Positions 10,924-23,167 of a stretch of 64,000 bases of DNA are shown here, one piece after another. The stretch is taken from NCBI GenBank assembly GCA_963971285.1, contig OZ020262.1, positions 6,295,036 through 6,359,035 on the forward strand, given 5' to 3'. Made by a program: the position numbers and the translations under genes. Under the pieces are notes generated by a model, which saw only the letters and a list, made by a program, of their open reading frames with translations, was not told the DNA's origin and did no database searches. Source of the stretch: Astropecten irregularis (Eukaryota; Echinodermata; Asteroidea; Paxillosida; Astropectinidae). Position 1 is the first letter of the stretch. Each line of letters opens with the position of its first letter.

Positions 10924-13900
10924 ATTCTTTCCTTAAAGCTATATAGAATTGTTATTATACACAGCAGTGTAAAGTGACATAAACGCATGACTCCATTAGA
11001 TCTCAAAAGCTTGCTGTATTCATGTCTCGTTCTAGTGTAAACGCGACCATTTTATTACATCATTCTCAGTATTACTGGACTACTGGAGATGCTTAAGGCC
11101 CACCTCAAGGGCTTTTAGAAAAATACAGTTATTTCAGTCAATAAACTCACTCCTAGCGAAGCCTCGAGGATGAAAATAAAAGATATATTCCACTCCATCG
11201 ACTTCTCCTCTTGGCAGTATAACTCAACATCACGCATCGTTTACCTGACAAATTATCTCATTGAATTTATTCATTGTAATCTACACATTTTTATTTCGTG
11301 GAAAAGGGCGTTAGATTATGAAGATAATTCTTGTTTACGTTGCCGTTGGAGCCCTCGAAATTAATTTATCAAGTTATTCATCAACACGGACTGTTGGTTT
11401 TGTTGTATTATTCATATTGATATTACCCTCCAAGTGTTACATTCACTGAGAGAGGATAGACAAATCCTTCTTCTTTGAAGAGGATTTTTGGATGCTGAGA
11501 TGGGACGTCTTCCTAGTGCAGCGTCCCTTTAGGGAGAAAGGGTGGGGGGAGAGGCAAGGTTTTGCCCGAAGGTCTAGTAACCGAACAGGTTGACAGTACC
11601 CGATGGGGCTGATTTGATTAACGGCCCTTATACTGAGCGGTAACTTCATCAGGAGAAAAAACGAAAGCAGACAAGAAGAGGGAAAAACCTAAAGGCCAGC
11701 GATTGCTGGATGATAACCCACACGCCTTCTTATAATGTGGGTTCTTGTCCTATACCCAAATACCTTGGTGTCACGTCCCTTTATTCAGTAGGTTTTGGTA
11801 TTACACCTTGGTGTCTCTTTCATCAACGTGGTACGATTATAATCATAACTATTGAAAAGCCTCTTAACAACATGTTATCCCAATTGAAATCGGTTATAAT
11901 ATTAAATTCCCTCGCCATACATCCCAACATTATTATGCTGGCCGAATTTGCTATGGAACATGTCAACTTCCGCTCTAACCAATTTATTTTGTCCCCGTTG
12001 ATTTCGAAGGAACTGGCCATGCGTGGGGCCCGCAACGAAATTACTTTTCCCCCTTTTCTGCAAAATGGACGGGGGAAGAAAAGCGGCCGGCCGGCAATTG
12101 GGAATTTGCCTATGATTCAGTACATTTTAAAAGTGAATTGGCTTTTTTTTTCCTCTCCACCCGGCCTTCCTTCAATTGCATGAACTGAGTCGGAATGCTG
12201 TGAGATGTTGTCGGTATGACCGGATCTCGAAGCGCGGTCGAACTTTATTGGGGTGGATTACGGCTCCGTATATACGTTATTAATGGGCCTTCCCTAATTA
12301 CAGGTGCGGGGATTTAGTGGGCGGGACTCATCAACTCAGGGAGGCGTCAATTAATTCCCATATTTGCTCCCATTATCGGCATTCAAGTGGCCTGATGCTT
12401 GACCGAGATCTGGGCATCATGCGAGCAGGCGAATGTCAAAAATTTTGAGCGGGAAAAACTTTCAGCTTTGAGCTTTTAAACGCGAGATCTACGTTTAAAT
12501 AATAGAACAAAGCTCAACCAAAAAAGTTACTCGCCTAAAATGTCACAAACTATTTCGTCTTTATACTATGCGGCTGTATACACCGTTCAGTTACTGTTAA
12601 AATGTCATTTGTAAACGCAGAAGTGCTTTTTGTTCACTCGACATATTTTGTAGCTCAAACAAATCTTCCATTATGTATATACAAATACAAAAACTAAAAT
12701 AAATTACAGGATACAAAAAATAACAATAGCATCTTCTGTTGGAAAGCTTTTGACATTTTGTGAAACCAGAGACAACAACAAATCTGAAATTATCTTCGAA
12801 GAACGCACTAATCCAATCTGTATCTTGCCAAAAACCGTACAAATGCCATTACATTTATATAAGAAAGAGTCTTTTGTAAAAGTAAAATCCAACTTGCGTC
12901 AACGTTGATGCATATCTTTGTTCGTTTGCCTGTTTTTATTTATTTATAATTTTTTTTCTTTCAAGCTTGATGCTTGTGTGGTTATTCTTGTCCAGAATAA
13001 TGTAATTATTCACAATATCTGCAGGGTTGTATACAGAGAGTGCTTCTCGCTGGTTAAAAAAATATAGCATAGCGAGTTTATTGTTACAGGGTCGCCGCGG
13101 TGAGAGTGTCCTATGAGACGATATACGTACAGTCCTCGGGGCTGGCATACATGCCCATACACACTGACATATTAAATGCATTGCCACGGCGGTATAATAA
13201 ACGCACTGGGACCCGGAGTTCATCAATCCGGGTCCTAGTCCGTGGTATACACTCCGGGTGAGCGCGGCCCGGAACATCATGATGCCCCGCTAAACACTCG
13301 AGAAGAAGACGCTTCAGCGCGGGATATTATTAATATAGACGTGATTAACCCGACCACCGCGAGGCTTGCTCTCAGCACTACGCCGTGTAATTAAAGGATG
13401 ATACAGTGAACAAACGATGGTGCTTCTTTCTTATATTATTTTCCATCTCACGATCATTGTTAGTTTATACACTTGAATGACTCATGAATATTTCCCTTAA
13501 GGATACGAATACCTGCTTTGTGTGTACTGAATCGAGACCCGTTGGGAGTCAAAATCACTGTTTAGGTGTCGTGCAGAATCAGAAAAAAAAAAAAAACGCT
13601 GGAAGGGAATGATAATATGACGAGGTTAATCCCTTTAAACCGAGCGCAAAGGGACCAGTAGACTAAAAATAGAAATAAAAAACGCCCCCATTGGCGGTGA
13701 AAATCACTGCCAAATTAAACCAATCCAGCTGGAAATTTATTGTAACTGAGGGAAGAAAAGTCGGCCGAAGCTAAAATGCCAGCACATTAACGAGGCTACA
13801 TTATTAAGAGAGTCTAAGTAACGTCAAATTTACCTTAATCAAAATGGTATACCTGCATATTTTTACACACACTCGAGTGCACTGCTGAATTTAGTCGAGC

Positions 13901-15180
13901 GTGTAAAGAGATACTGCAACAAAAGTGTACTGACCCGATGCATTATACCGTGTGTACGCGCAAATTGCTGCATTTTAAAAGCGTAGGTGGAAAACATTTC
14001 GCGCGCAAAATGCTCAGACGCAGACGAATGGCAATTAAACCATTAGAAAAGTTCACTGCATTTAATACTCGAAGCTGATTGGCCAATTTGATCTGCACGT
14101 CACACTGCCTAAAAGGTGCCCTCTCTTTCTGTTTGAATTTAGATTCTTAGGTTTTTATGTGGAACTTAATACTATTTAAAGTAAAGAAATTTGTTTAGAA
14201 TTCCACGGTTATAATTAGCTGGTCCGACATTTCTGATGTCGGAAAAGCTTTATATTTCGTTCTGATTTTATTATTATTCTTCCTTCGCACTTTTTGCTTC
14301 CATTGCTTTGTGTGATAAGCTCCGTGTTCGTCCACGGACACTTAAATGTAAGTAGTTGTTGCTACGAAAGCTTATGCATATTGTTTCTCTAGTTAGTCAA
14401 TAAAGTGCAATGCTATTTGTATTTTTCTATTTTTTAATGTCTAGTTATGTATTTCTACGCAACATCGCACACAGAAAAAACCAATATCATGTTTTAAAGG
14501 GACACACGATGAAACGTGTGCAGTTTAATGATTACTGCAAGTTATATGATTGGTTTTTCATTGCAGGTTCTTGGGGAAAAGGTATGGAGATTGCCCCTTT
14601 AAGTTTTCAACAAGCTTGCGGGAAAGTATACAAATAAACATACGCTCTCATTCCCCGACCAACCGCGCGAAATTAACGGATTTACTTGGCGGGAAAACAC
14701 GGCACCCAGGCAGGCCACGAGAGCAGCTCCTCAGAAACCTATTTAAGGCTACCTAACTGTCTAATTAACGTTCTAATTGGACAGCCCCCGTCCCCCGCAT
14801 GTACCTGCCGGCCCCATTGAGCTAAGCACGGCCTTCGTGCGCGCGCGCGGGAAACATATCTCACTCCTCGTGGAGGAATTATGTTAATCGTTTTTCCCGC
14901 CCTTTTTCGATTGGACACATTTGCAGTTGAGAAGAGTGCCTCGAGAGACTAGACAATTTCGAGTGAAATTCATTTTGACGTTAATAGCAACAAAATCGTT
15001 TGTAAAATGCTCAGTCCAGTGTCAAATTTGAGTGAAATTTCAATTTACGTGACTGGAACGCATTTCCTTATCAGTGGTTACAGTTTCTGTCGATGGGAAT
15101 GAAATAGTTGTACCCCAAAACTTTTGTGAATTTGAGTGAACTTTTGCTCTTTTTGAAATAAGGAAATTGTAGGACAATGA
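10924..15180. other. Long unique non-coding stretch
   Basis: No exon was supported. The open frames at 11710-12183 and 12936-13280 have no recognisable domain and no convincing splice sites. The stretch has few repeats compared with the rest of the window, so it could hold conserved regulatory DNA, but I cannot show that from one genome. Confidence 0.4.
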
Positions 15181-15440
15181 GCAGAGGTGCTTTGGCCTAG
15201 TGGTCTGGTGTGTTGAGCTCAAGGTATTGTGGTCAATCTACTGATTGTGGGTTCGAATCCAGCCATGGTTCTTGCATTCTTGTTAATGGGTACCTGTGAG
15301 GGTAGAGATGGTTTTGTGGTTTGATTAGCCTCTGTGCACTGAATACGGTATAGCACGGGGCTGTATACCCCATGGGAGTTGAGATGGTTTCAGGAATGTA
15401 AATTATGGCCCGATGACCAGGAATAATAATACATTTGTAA
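15181..15440 (+). mobile_element. tRNA-derived SINE
   Basis: The head carries a Pol III A-box-like TGGCCTAGTGG (about 15194) and an exact B box GGTTCGAATCC (about 15250), about 55 bp apart as in tRNA-derived promoters. A shared body follows, containing GGTAGAGATGG, GGTTTGATTAGCCTCTGTGCAC and CCATGGGAGTTGAGATGG. The same sequence occurs reversed at 22193-22472 and as a fragment at 50283-50425. It is a SINE and not a functional tRNA, because no cloverleaf acceptor pairing is seen. Confidence 0.8.
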
Positions 15441-17786
15441 TGCGCAGTAGAGTATATTTATATATTAGCTGAGCAATATAAATGTCCAAAATTATTATTA
15501 TTGGATGTATGCGCACAAATAACGCAAAGTATACTTCTACATGATGGTCAGTCTTGCAAATACATTGCTGCATGAACTTCTTACCTAGCTAGCATCTTCC
15601 AAATAGTAAAAAACCAAACCACACTCTCCGCCAAAGGCAAAGTTTAGACAGTCCAATTCGTTTACTCCGCACGACTATTTCAAGGTATTTTCACAGTTCA
15701 CGCAAGCCAACAAAATTACTGAAAAGGGTGACTTTTCAAGAACGACCATGTAAAAACAAAACAACCTTGTGGAGATCTCAGACAATCGCCTCGGCCTAGA
15801 TACGAAAATTGAGATAAATCACATCGCTCGGCGATGCGTGCACCACTTCCTCGAAGTGCGCGCCTTTCGTAATGGAATTTGACATGACCGTCAGAGCGTT
15901 TTCACAACCGAGGAGAATAAGTATTTGTGTTGTACAACGCGGCCAGGGTTAACCAAGTCTGCGGCAAGGAATCCCCTTTTTTCTCCAGCCGATGAAGTTG
16001 GCACAAGACCGTGAAGTGGAATACCTCACCTATGTGGGTTTTTTTTCTTCTCTCTATTCCTTTCCTTTTTTTTTCTGCACAGCGTAAAGAAACAAATATG
16101 TCGCCGAGTCTTCCAATCAATAAACATCAACCTTCGGCAGGGCACGGTTAATTTCATATTCGTATTTTAAGGCAGGATGGAAACGTGCGTGAGGATTCAC
16201 TCCGGCGAGGCCTAATTCAATTGCAGCTAGGAGCTGCCGGGAGCCAGGCCCCAACGTTTTTTTCGCCGAGTTCTCCCTCCTTCGTCACCGGGGGCACTCC
16301 GGGGCTTTTGGGGACCCGCGAGGTTCACGGCGCGTATGGGTCTCGCGAAAGGTAAACGCCAGTCGCTGGCCCACATTATAGCCAACCCGACAAACTGGAA
16401 AAGGGGAGCTGGAAGGCATATCACTTCAAACTTCACTTGTTATCGAGAGAATGAAAGAGAGAGAGGAATAGAGACGGGGAGAGTCGAGATGAAGAAGGTT
16501 ATTTTGACTTGCAAATGTTACAGAAAACTGTGTCCGGCGAATCAGACTCCATCAAGGGGAGCTCTTATCGAAAGGCCGTTGATCGTAAGAAACCTTCTCC
16601 GAATCATGTCAGTATTGAATTCCTTTTTGGAGGGGAGATACAAATTTTATTTTTACCTCTACTCAATTATATGCCTCAGACTAGATAGCTACATAAATGC
16701 CAACCTCTTGATGAATAATGATATTAATCCCTACACGCCTCAATGGAACTTCACTTCAGCTATGCTTTATTATTATCATATTCCTCTGCACCTTGGTATT
16801 AACGCACGCTACAATGCGGCGAGGCATGGCGCAAATTGAATATGCTCTTATAACCTAGCAACGCAGAATTCGAAAATGAAAAATAATACAATTTCGGGAA
16901 AAGGATTCCAGAATTGACACGAGCTCGAAAAGAGCTTTCCAACGGTATGCGACACTTGTGTGGTCATCTTTCATCTGGAGAAATCTAAGACAATTCGATT
17001 AATCATTAGACTGGGAAATATTGCCGTGCTAGCGGAGAGAAGCACTTGCAGCACTTATAGCTAGAGTGTCGGTGCCTATTATTAAACAAACCGCACCCAA
17101 TAAATAATTGCACGAGATAAAAGACAAGATAGTCAAGACGTTCCTGACAATAAGGGGACTAGATGGCAATTTTCCCCCAAGTCATTCAAAGATGTTATCA
17201 CTATCAGACAATCCAATGCACGATCTGCAAATCTCGTAGCTATATCCAGCGTTGATGACAGCCCAATGTTGCACATTAAAACATGCACGGCCTGAATGCA
17301 ATAAGGCTGACACTGAAAGAAGCTATTACAACAGATAATTCCAAAAGTCCATAATTATCTTTGGCCTTATGAGGGCGCTACACCGACACCGACGCCATCT
17401 TGAGCCTAATCAAATCATTCCGCCGAGCCCAAACCGTCGAAATGTCACAATAATGTATTACCTTCTTGCTATTTGAATATTGAGATTGATTTCAAATTTC
17501 AGTAATGTTCACACATTTTCTTCATTAAGAGCAAATTAATGAAGTTTTCCTGTGCTTATAGGACGAAAACATCAAAGATGGCGGCCGAGAATCTTCACTG
17601 ATACATGTACTAAGTTCTATCACAATTCATGTAAGACGTGCATGCAAATAGGGTAACATCTCTCAAACGTTGGTAAAGATGCAACTGGCAAAACACTTAA
17701 AGGTAGTTTGAGCAAAATGAAGAGAAGACAACCAAAACATGAAAATGGATAAATTGCTTACAAGTGATCTAGTATCTATTGACAAC
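15441..17786. other. Unique non-coding DNA
   Basis: No supported gene. The 167-codon open frame at 16336-16839 lacks any recognisable domain or splice context. Small hairpins occur near 15825-15865. Otherwise nothing was identified. Confidence 0.4.
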
Positions 17787-18035
17787 AGACATGGGCCAAT
17801 TTCATAGAGTTGCTTAGCACAAAAATTCGCTAAGCATGACATTTCTGTTTCATCTAAAACAGGATAAACAACCAAATTTCCATGTGTTGTGTATCACTTG
17901 CAATTGTTCTTTGGCTGTTGTTTGCTGATCATGAATATCAAATGGAATTTCCAATGGTGGTTTGTTTTATTCGGCAAGCTATTTTTGTGCTAAGCAATTG
18001 TGTTTGTGCTAAGCAGCTCTAAGAAATAATCCAGG
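17787..18035 (+). mobile_element. Family-D MITE
   Basis: It starts GGGCCAATTTCATAGAGTTGCTTAGCAC and ends with GTGCTAAGCAGCTCTAAGAAAT, imperfect inverted ends about 25 bp long. The interior carries words shared by all copies: GTGTTGTGTATCACTTG, TTGTTCTTTGGCTGTTG and GGAATTTCCAATGGTGGTTTG. Other copies lie at 19089, 46467 and 58701. Confidence 0.85.
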
Positions 18036-19088
18036 TGACACCTCTAAAAGATGTTGCTAGGTAGTCATCATAAAACGCATCAACGTGCACCAGACATGAC
18101 CCAACGCACAATCGAAGAATCCTAGCCAAAATAATACGACACAGTATATTTGTTTCAAATGAAAGGGATATTTATGAGATCCTTTCGACACATTCTGGTT
18201 TTTTTCCCTATTCGCACTTCGGCTCAGCCGAGAATCCCACCAAATCGAATTTGACAAGCTTAATGAAAGCAAAATGTCGGCAAAACACCCAGGTGTCGAA
18301 TAGAGAAGTGCCACGCACGGAGGGGCTGCTGCACAACGGCATTCGTGTGTGATGGAGGGTGGAAAATGATAAAACACAGGCGAGGCACCACGTCGTATAT
18401 CTCACGCGAGGCGGCCACACCGGAGTCGATGATTGAAAATGTCATCAATATTACGTCTTCTAAAAAGCACAGCAGTGCGGTTATTATGTTCGGCTCACTA
18501 CCGAGGCAAGCCTAAGGGCTAGCTTCAAATGAGATCAGCCTTCCACCCTTCTCTCTCGATTCCTTTTTTTACTCTATGAATGTTATTACGGAGCTGCTGC
18601 GGACGTAAAACAGCTAAGGAATTTGGAATCGAGTTCTGTTGGGGGTTTTTATGCACGGCGAATTACACTTTGCGTGGCGATAATGTAGTGCGTGGGCAAA
18701 ATGGACGGGATGAGCGACAAGAGTTGACCGATCGGCCGGAGACAATGACCCTAGGGGTCCCCTCTCAGACCAAGCTTTGTCCTGTAAGACCTTGATCCCT
18801 ACCAGAGGCCAAATTCATGGAGCATATACCAAGCATAAACATAATATTATTTCCTAAGAACGACACTGTAGCTTAACAATATTGCTTGGCCCTAAGGGAT
18901 TCTTACCAACCAACTCTTTCATGGTTAGGCTTATGCTGTTGTATTTTTTCTAACAATCGAACATTGATTAAGTTAGCCTTTCTCTTTAGCTGAGTGGCTT
19001 CGTAAAGTTTCAGCCTCGAGGTATATATAGTCCTCCTAAGACTAATATCAAAATGGCTACACGACTACACACGAAAAAAAAAAACACG
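18036..19088. other. Non-coding stretch
   Basis: Overlapping short minus-strand frames (18057-18448) have no recognisable features. Nothing else was identified. Confidence 0.4.
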
Positions 19089-19308
19089 GGCCGATTTCAT
19101 AAAGCTGCTTAAGCACCAAACTTTGCTTAAGCACCTTGGTAAATAAAATCAGTATGCCGGCCAAAACTCCTGCAAGCAATGACCGAATACAAGTTAAAAG
19201 CAGTAAACATCACATTAAAATTGGGTTGGCAATCCTGTTTGATTAAGGAAGACTTTTCATGCTTAAGCAAATGTTGTGCTTTAAGCAGTTCTATGAAATT
19301 GGCCCCAG
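19089..19308 (+). mobile_element. Family-D MITE, diverged copy
   Basis: Inverted ends GGGCCGATTTCATAAAGCTGC and GCAGTTCTATGAAATTGGCCCC bound a 220-bp element. The interior has decayed more than in the other copies, but it still carries the TTTGCTTAAGCA and AAGCA words next to each end. Confidence 0.8.
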
Positions 19309-20595
19309 GAATAATGCAGTATTAAATTTGAAGCCATGTTGGTCGCCAAAAGGGCGCTTGTGGCGCGTAAAATCTCAACAAAACGGACACAGATTTGACA
19401 TTTGAACATAAATAATGGCCGCCATTACATCCAGTTTAATATAAGACTCTGCTTCGACAATGTTTGATGACCGTGCTGTATACGGCTGGATGGCACGGCT
19501 GTAATGTTTAATGATCTCTCCACCTGGTGTACCTATGCTAACATGTAAACATCCAAAGCCCCACGATCGATTTGAATCCACATTTGGCAGACGACATGTA
19601 AACTAATCAGCACAATATCAATACACAGAGAAGACGAACAACCTTTAAAATGAGTTATAGCTTCGACATTGAAAAAATAAATTGTCCTATCAGTGCACTG
19701 CTAATTTGCAAGGCGCCTATAATTCAGTTTCTTTTAATTGTATACGGAGACCTGGGGATTCTTGACCGAGAATTTGCAAACTGTGTTCCCCGAGATAGAG
19801 CACGAATACTCCCGCCTTGCAACCAGCCAGGCCCGCCCAAAGATATCTGTGGACACGCCTCGGTGATAAGCATTTTGTCCAAACTTTGGTTAGTTTCCTT
19901 GTTTCCTCCTAGCTTCGAATATGACGACAAAGACCTCTCGTTAATGGTTTGCTCATTAAATCTAGCTTTTGGAAGTATCCATAGTTTCAAGACCTGTCCC
20001 CAATGGGAAACTTTGGAGTTGGGTCTTCAAGTTGATAGCGCACGCACACGCACGCACGCGCACAACAACGCGCGCATGCTCACAATTGCTCGCGCATGCT
20101 CATAGAGAGCAAACAAGAGACTTCAGTCTGCTGCCGCCAACGTCTCAAAAGTCTCCCATTACAAAGTTCTCTTACCAGAAATAAGATAATGGTTAGCAAA
20201 ATGACTAAGCCCAAACTCATCAGGATACCAGCTGAAATCATAATACATTATGTTTAGCTGGTAACCTGCATATACAAGGCAAAACAATTGTGCTTATCAG
20301 ATGCAGTGAAGAACAACACACCAAGCAATGGTTGACTGATATACAGTCTCGTAGAGATCAGAAAAGGTTACAATGAATGAACCACAACAAAATTGGGCCT
20401 TGTTTTTCGAATTAGACTTCGAAACAATCTTTGATAAGATTTGTCAGCCAGGTTCGAGGGTCCGTGGACATTTTCTCAAGGACTGGAGAGGGAATTAAAT
20501 TGGATTGCAGGAGCTTTTTTTTCAATTTCCGCTCGAATCTTTCATGGCAGAACAACATGAAATTGATTGCTAGTCCAAACTAGAAAACAAGGTTG
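19309..20595. other. Non-coding stretch with a short CACGCA-rich tract
   Basis: No supported exon. A (CACGCA)-like low-complexity tract lies at about 20038-20070. The 151-codon frame at 19650-20105 translates through this tract and is not convincing. Confidence 0.4.
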
Positions 20596-20914
20596 CGAAA
20601 AGGACTTTTACATTCAGAAGCAATTGGATTTATACTTCGCTATTCTCTTTCCCCCGGGAGTAACATTCCCTCATATCGCTCTGAATAAAATACATCACCT
20701 ATAATTCCTCTGGGAAAAGAAGAGCCAATCGTGGGTAACACATACCAGGTGCAAGTTTGAAAAGGACTTTTACATTCCAGCAATTGGATTTATACTTCGC
20801 TATTCTCTTTCCCCGGGAGTAACATTCCCTCTCATTGCTCTAAATACGAGCTATCACCTATAATTCCTCTGGGAAAGGAAGAGCCATTCGTGGGTAACAC
20901 ATACCAGGTGCAAG
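20596..20914. repeat. Diverged tandem duplication, unit about 160 bp
   Basis: Two consecutive copies (20596-20757 and 20758-20914) both read AAAAGGACTTTTACATTC, then GGATTTATACTTCGCTATTC, CGGGAGTAACATTCCCTC, CCTATAATTCCTCTGGGAAA and GTGGGTAACACATACCAGG. Small indels and substitutions separate them. No protein is encoded. Confidence 0.9.
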
Positions 20915-21157
20915 ATTGATGACGACTTAAATATACACTGAAGACAATTCATTGCTTCAGCGTATCGAATTCGATACGCATGGTGTACATGTGACGCTGG
21001 TAACTTGGTTTTAGAAAAGATATGAAATTCAGATCTACAAATTATCCTGGCTGTGAAAAGAGCTCAATATTTAAATTGGCATGATTTAGAATGTTCTTGA
21101 TGACTTAAATCATTTCTTGTATGCTTTGCTTAGCTCAGATTGAGACATATCCGCTTT

Positions 21158-21268
21158 GATTTGTAACGCAATGGCTACGGCTGTCAATCAGACAGCAGGT
21201 TCTTGCCCGCAAACGCGCCTTTGCCGTTGGCGACTGCCGACAGCCGTAACCGCAGCCGTTACAAATCG
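21158..21268. mobile_element. Small inverted-repeat MITE
   Basis: The left arm GATTTGTAACGCAATGGCTACGGCTGTC is mirrored imperfectly by GACAGCCGTAACCGCAGCCGTTACAAATC about 50 bp later. The pair forms a hairpin of about 110 bp. There is no coding content, and target duplications could not be defined. Confidence 0.65.
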
Positions 21269-21454
21269 GATACCATAATCTATTCACAGCTTCCAATACA
21301 ATATTCAATTTCGATCTTGTTGATAAACATGTGGCAATACATGTTCTGAATCTGCATCTGTGGGTTTGTGTGACACAAGAAACACAATAGATCGAAAGGG
21401 ATGCCCAAGAATCTACTCGGTTGCACTAAAATAGGTTGGACAAAATAATGCAAT

Positions 21455-21724
21455 GGCATTTTCCCAAACCTCGGCTCCAGCTCAGTCTCCAGCTTCGTCT
21501 CTGTCATCAATATGCTGAAAATGTTGGTTGTGGTTTTTCATTGGAGCTGAAACTCTGTTTTCCTTTTCAAACCAGAGAATCTACTTCCGAACCGCAGTCA
21601 AAAGCCGAATCGCAGTCAAAAGCCTCTATTTTGATACCCACTATTTTATAATGGTTTCACGAAATGGAGCCGAAGCCGAAGCCGGAGCCGGTGCCTGGGC
21701 CAGAGCCAAGGTTGGGAAAGGGCC
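21455..21724 (+). mobile_element. Family-A MITE with GGAGCC-type hexamer end
   Basis: Ends GGCATTTTCCCAAACCTCGG and CCAAGGTTGGGAAAGGGCC are inverted. The interior ATATGCTGAAAATGTTGGTTGTGG, TTGGAGCTGAAACTCTGTTTTCC and AGAGAATCTACTTC is shared with 22911-23167 and 26345-26612. Before the right end lies a degenerate run of GAAGCC/GGAGCC hexamers. Open frames crossing it are not genes. Confidence 0.85.
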
Positions 21725-22192
21725 AATATTAGTCCGCATGCCAGCTGCCAACACTGCTGGTCATTTCTTTGCCCAAGTTCCGTCCACACCTCTCAATTTA
21801 TCTCAGTTGAAATTTCCCAAAAGTCTCCTAAGTGATGACGTATTTTGCTTTAATAAGATGTTCAGTGTACCGCGAGCCCCCAGTGGCTCAATTATTGGTC
21901 AGCACGGTCATGTTAAATGGAGTATGACGTCATTAGTAAATGACCCTCCTGACCGAAGACCTTACTTTACACACTACAAACAAAAATCCCGGTGTGAAAG
22001 CGACTGACCTGTTCACACAGCAAGATTTCGATCCGGGGTAGAGGTTGGTTGAGAGCAGTTGGCCAGCGTTGAAAATTTCAACGTGTATTGCATGAGATTG
22101 CATGGTAATAATAAAATATGACATTTATATTGCGCAGCTACTATAGTGATATACGTTACTGTACTGCTCATTTACAAATCTATTATAATCCT

Positions 22193-22472
22193 TGGTCATC
22201 GGGCCATAATTTCCTGAAACCATCTCAACTCCCTGGGGAGTATACAGCCCCGGTTACCGTAAGGTGCACAGAGGCTAATCAAACCACAAAGCCATCTCTA
22301 CCCTCACAGGTACCATTTTAATACTCCTAGGTGAAGAGGAGCAATAATTATGTGACAAAGCGTCTTGCCCAAGGATGCAATCACTACTAGCCCATGGCTG
22401 GACTCGAACCAACGATAGATTGACCACGAGATCTTGAGTACGACACACCAGACCACTAGGCCACAGCACCCC
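22193..22472 (-). mobile_element. tRNA-derived SINE (reverse copy)
   Basis: Complement of the SINE at 15181: GGACTCGAACC (reverse B box) near 22392 and CCACTAGGCCA (reverse A box) near 22453 lie at the right. The shared body with AACCATCTCAACTCCC(T)GGGG and GAGGCTAATCAAACCACA lies at the left. Confidence 0.8.
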
Positions 22473-22910
22473 TGAATCGCATTTTGATTTTGGTGTTGTG
22501 TAGTACAAACGCATAGCTTGAATGACCCCTGTCAAAAATTTGGAAGATTTTACACAAGGTTGACCCGTATAAATTTCAAACACGTGTAAAATGTACTATA
22601 GTGTAAAAATGCTCACAGGTACATGGCTTAACCTTCGCTATAGGGAACGTCAAGTTTTGCTCACCAGTCAATGGGAAATACTTGAACAAGGACTCTCAGC
22701 TGTTATTGAGCAGATGCAGGAAATTGAACTTCGATTACTCTGTGCATGTAAAATGATCGACCTTCAATTTCTTGATTGAAAATAAAAAGGAAAAAACCAT
22801 CACTGCTGGAACATTTATACATTACTGTTCATGTTGTACAAAAAATGTATGATTATAAAATGGCGTGCATTTAATATAATGTACGCATATTGGCCATTAA
22901 AGAAATTATG

Positions 22911-22932
22911 GGCCTTTTCGAAACGGAGGCTT

Positions 22933-22968
<36 letters not shown>

Positions 22969-23167
22969 CACCTCTGACATCCATATGCTGAAAATATAGG
23001 TTGTGGAATTTCATTGAAGCTGAAGCTCTGTTTTCCTTTTCATAGTAGAGAATCTACTTCATAAACGCAACCAATAGCCTCTATTTTGATGCCCGTTGTT
23101 TTAGAATGGATTCAAGAAATGGAGCCGGAGCCTGAAACGAAGCCTGAGCCTCCATTTCGAAAACGCC
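22911..23167 (+). mobile_element. Family-A MITE with (GGCTCA)n expansion
   Basis: Ends GGCCTTTTCGAAACGGAGGC and GCCTCCATTTCGAAAACGCC are inverted. About seven GGCTCA hexamers (22927-22968) sit inside the left end, and a shorter GGAGCCTGA-rich stretch sits inside the right end. Interior words match the other two family-A copies. Confidence 0.9.

Noticed and set aside
11710..12183. 157-aa + strand frame
   Set aside because: Composition is like translated AT-rich DNA, with an overlapping open frame on the other strand and no motif.
16336..16839. 167-aa + strand frame
   Set aside because: No recognisable motif, mixed composition and no splice context.
21528..22007. 159-aa + strand frame with EAEAGAGA stretch
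   Set aside because: It overlaps the family-A MITE; the Glu-Ala repeat is the degenerate hexamer run.
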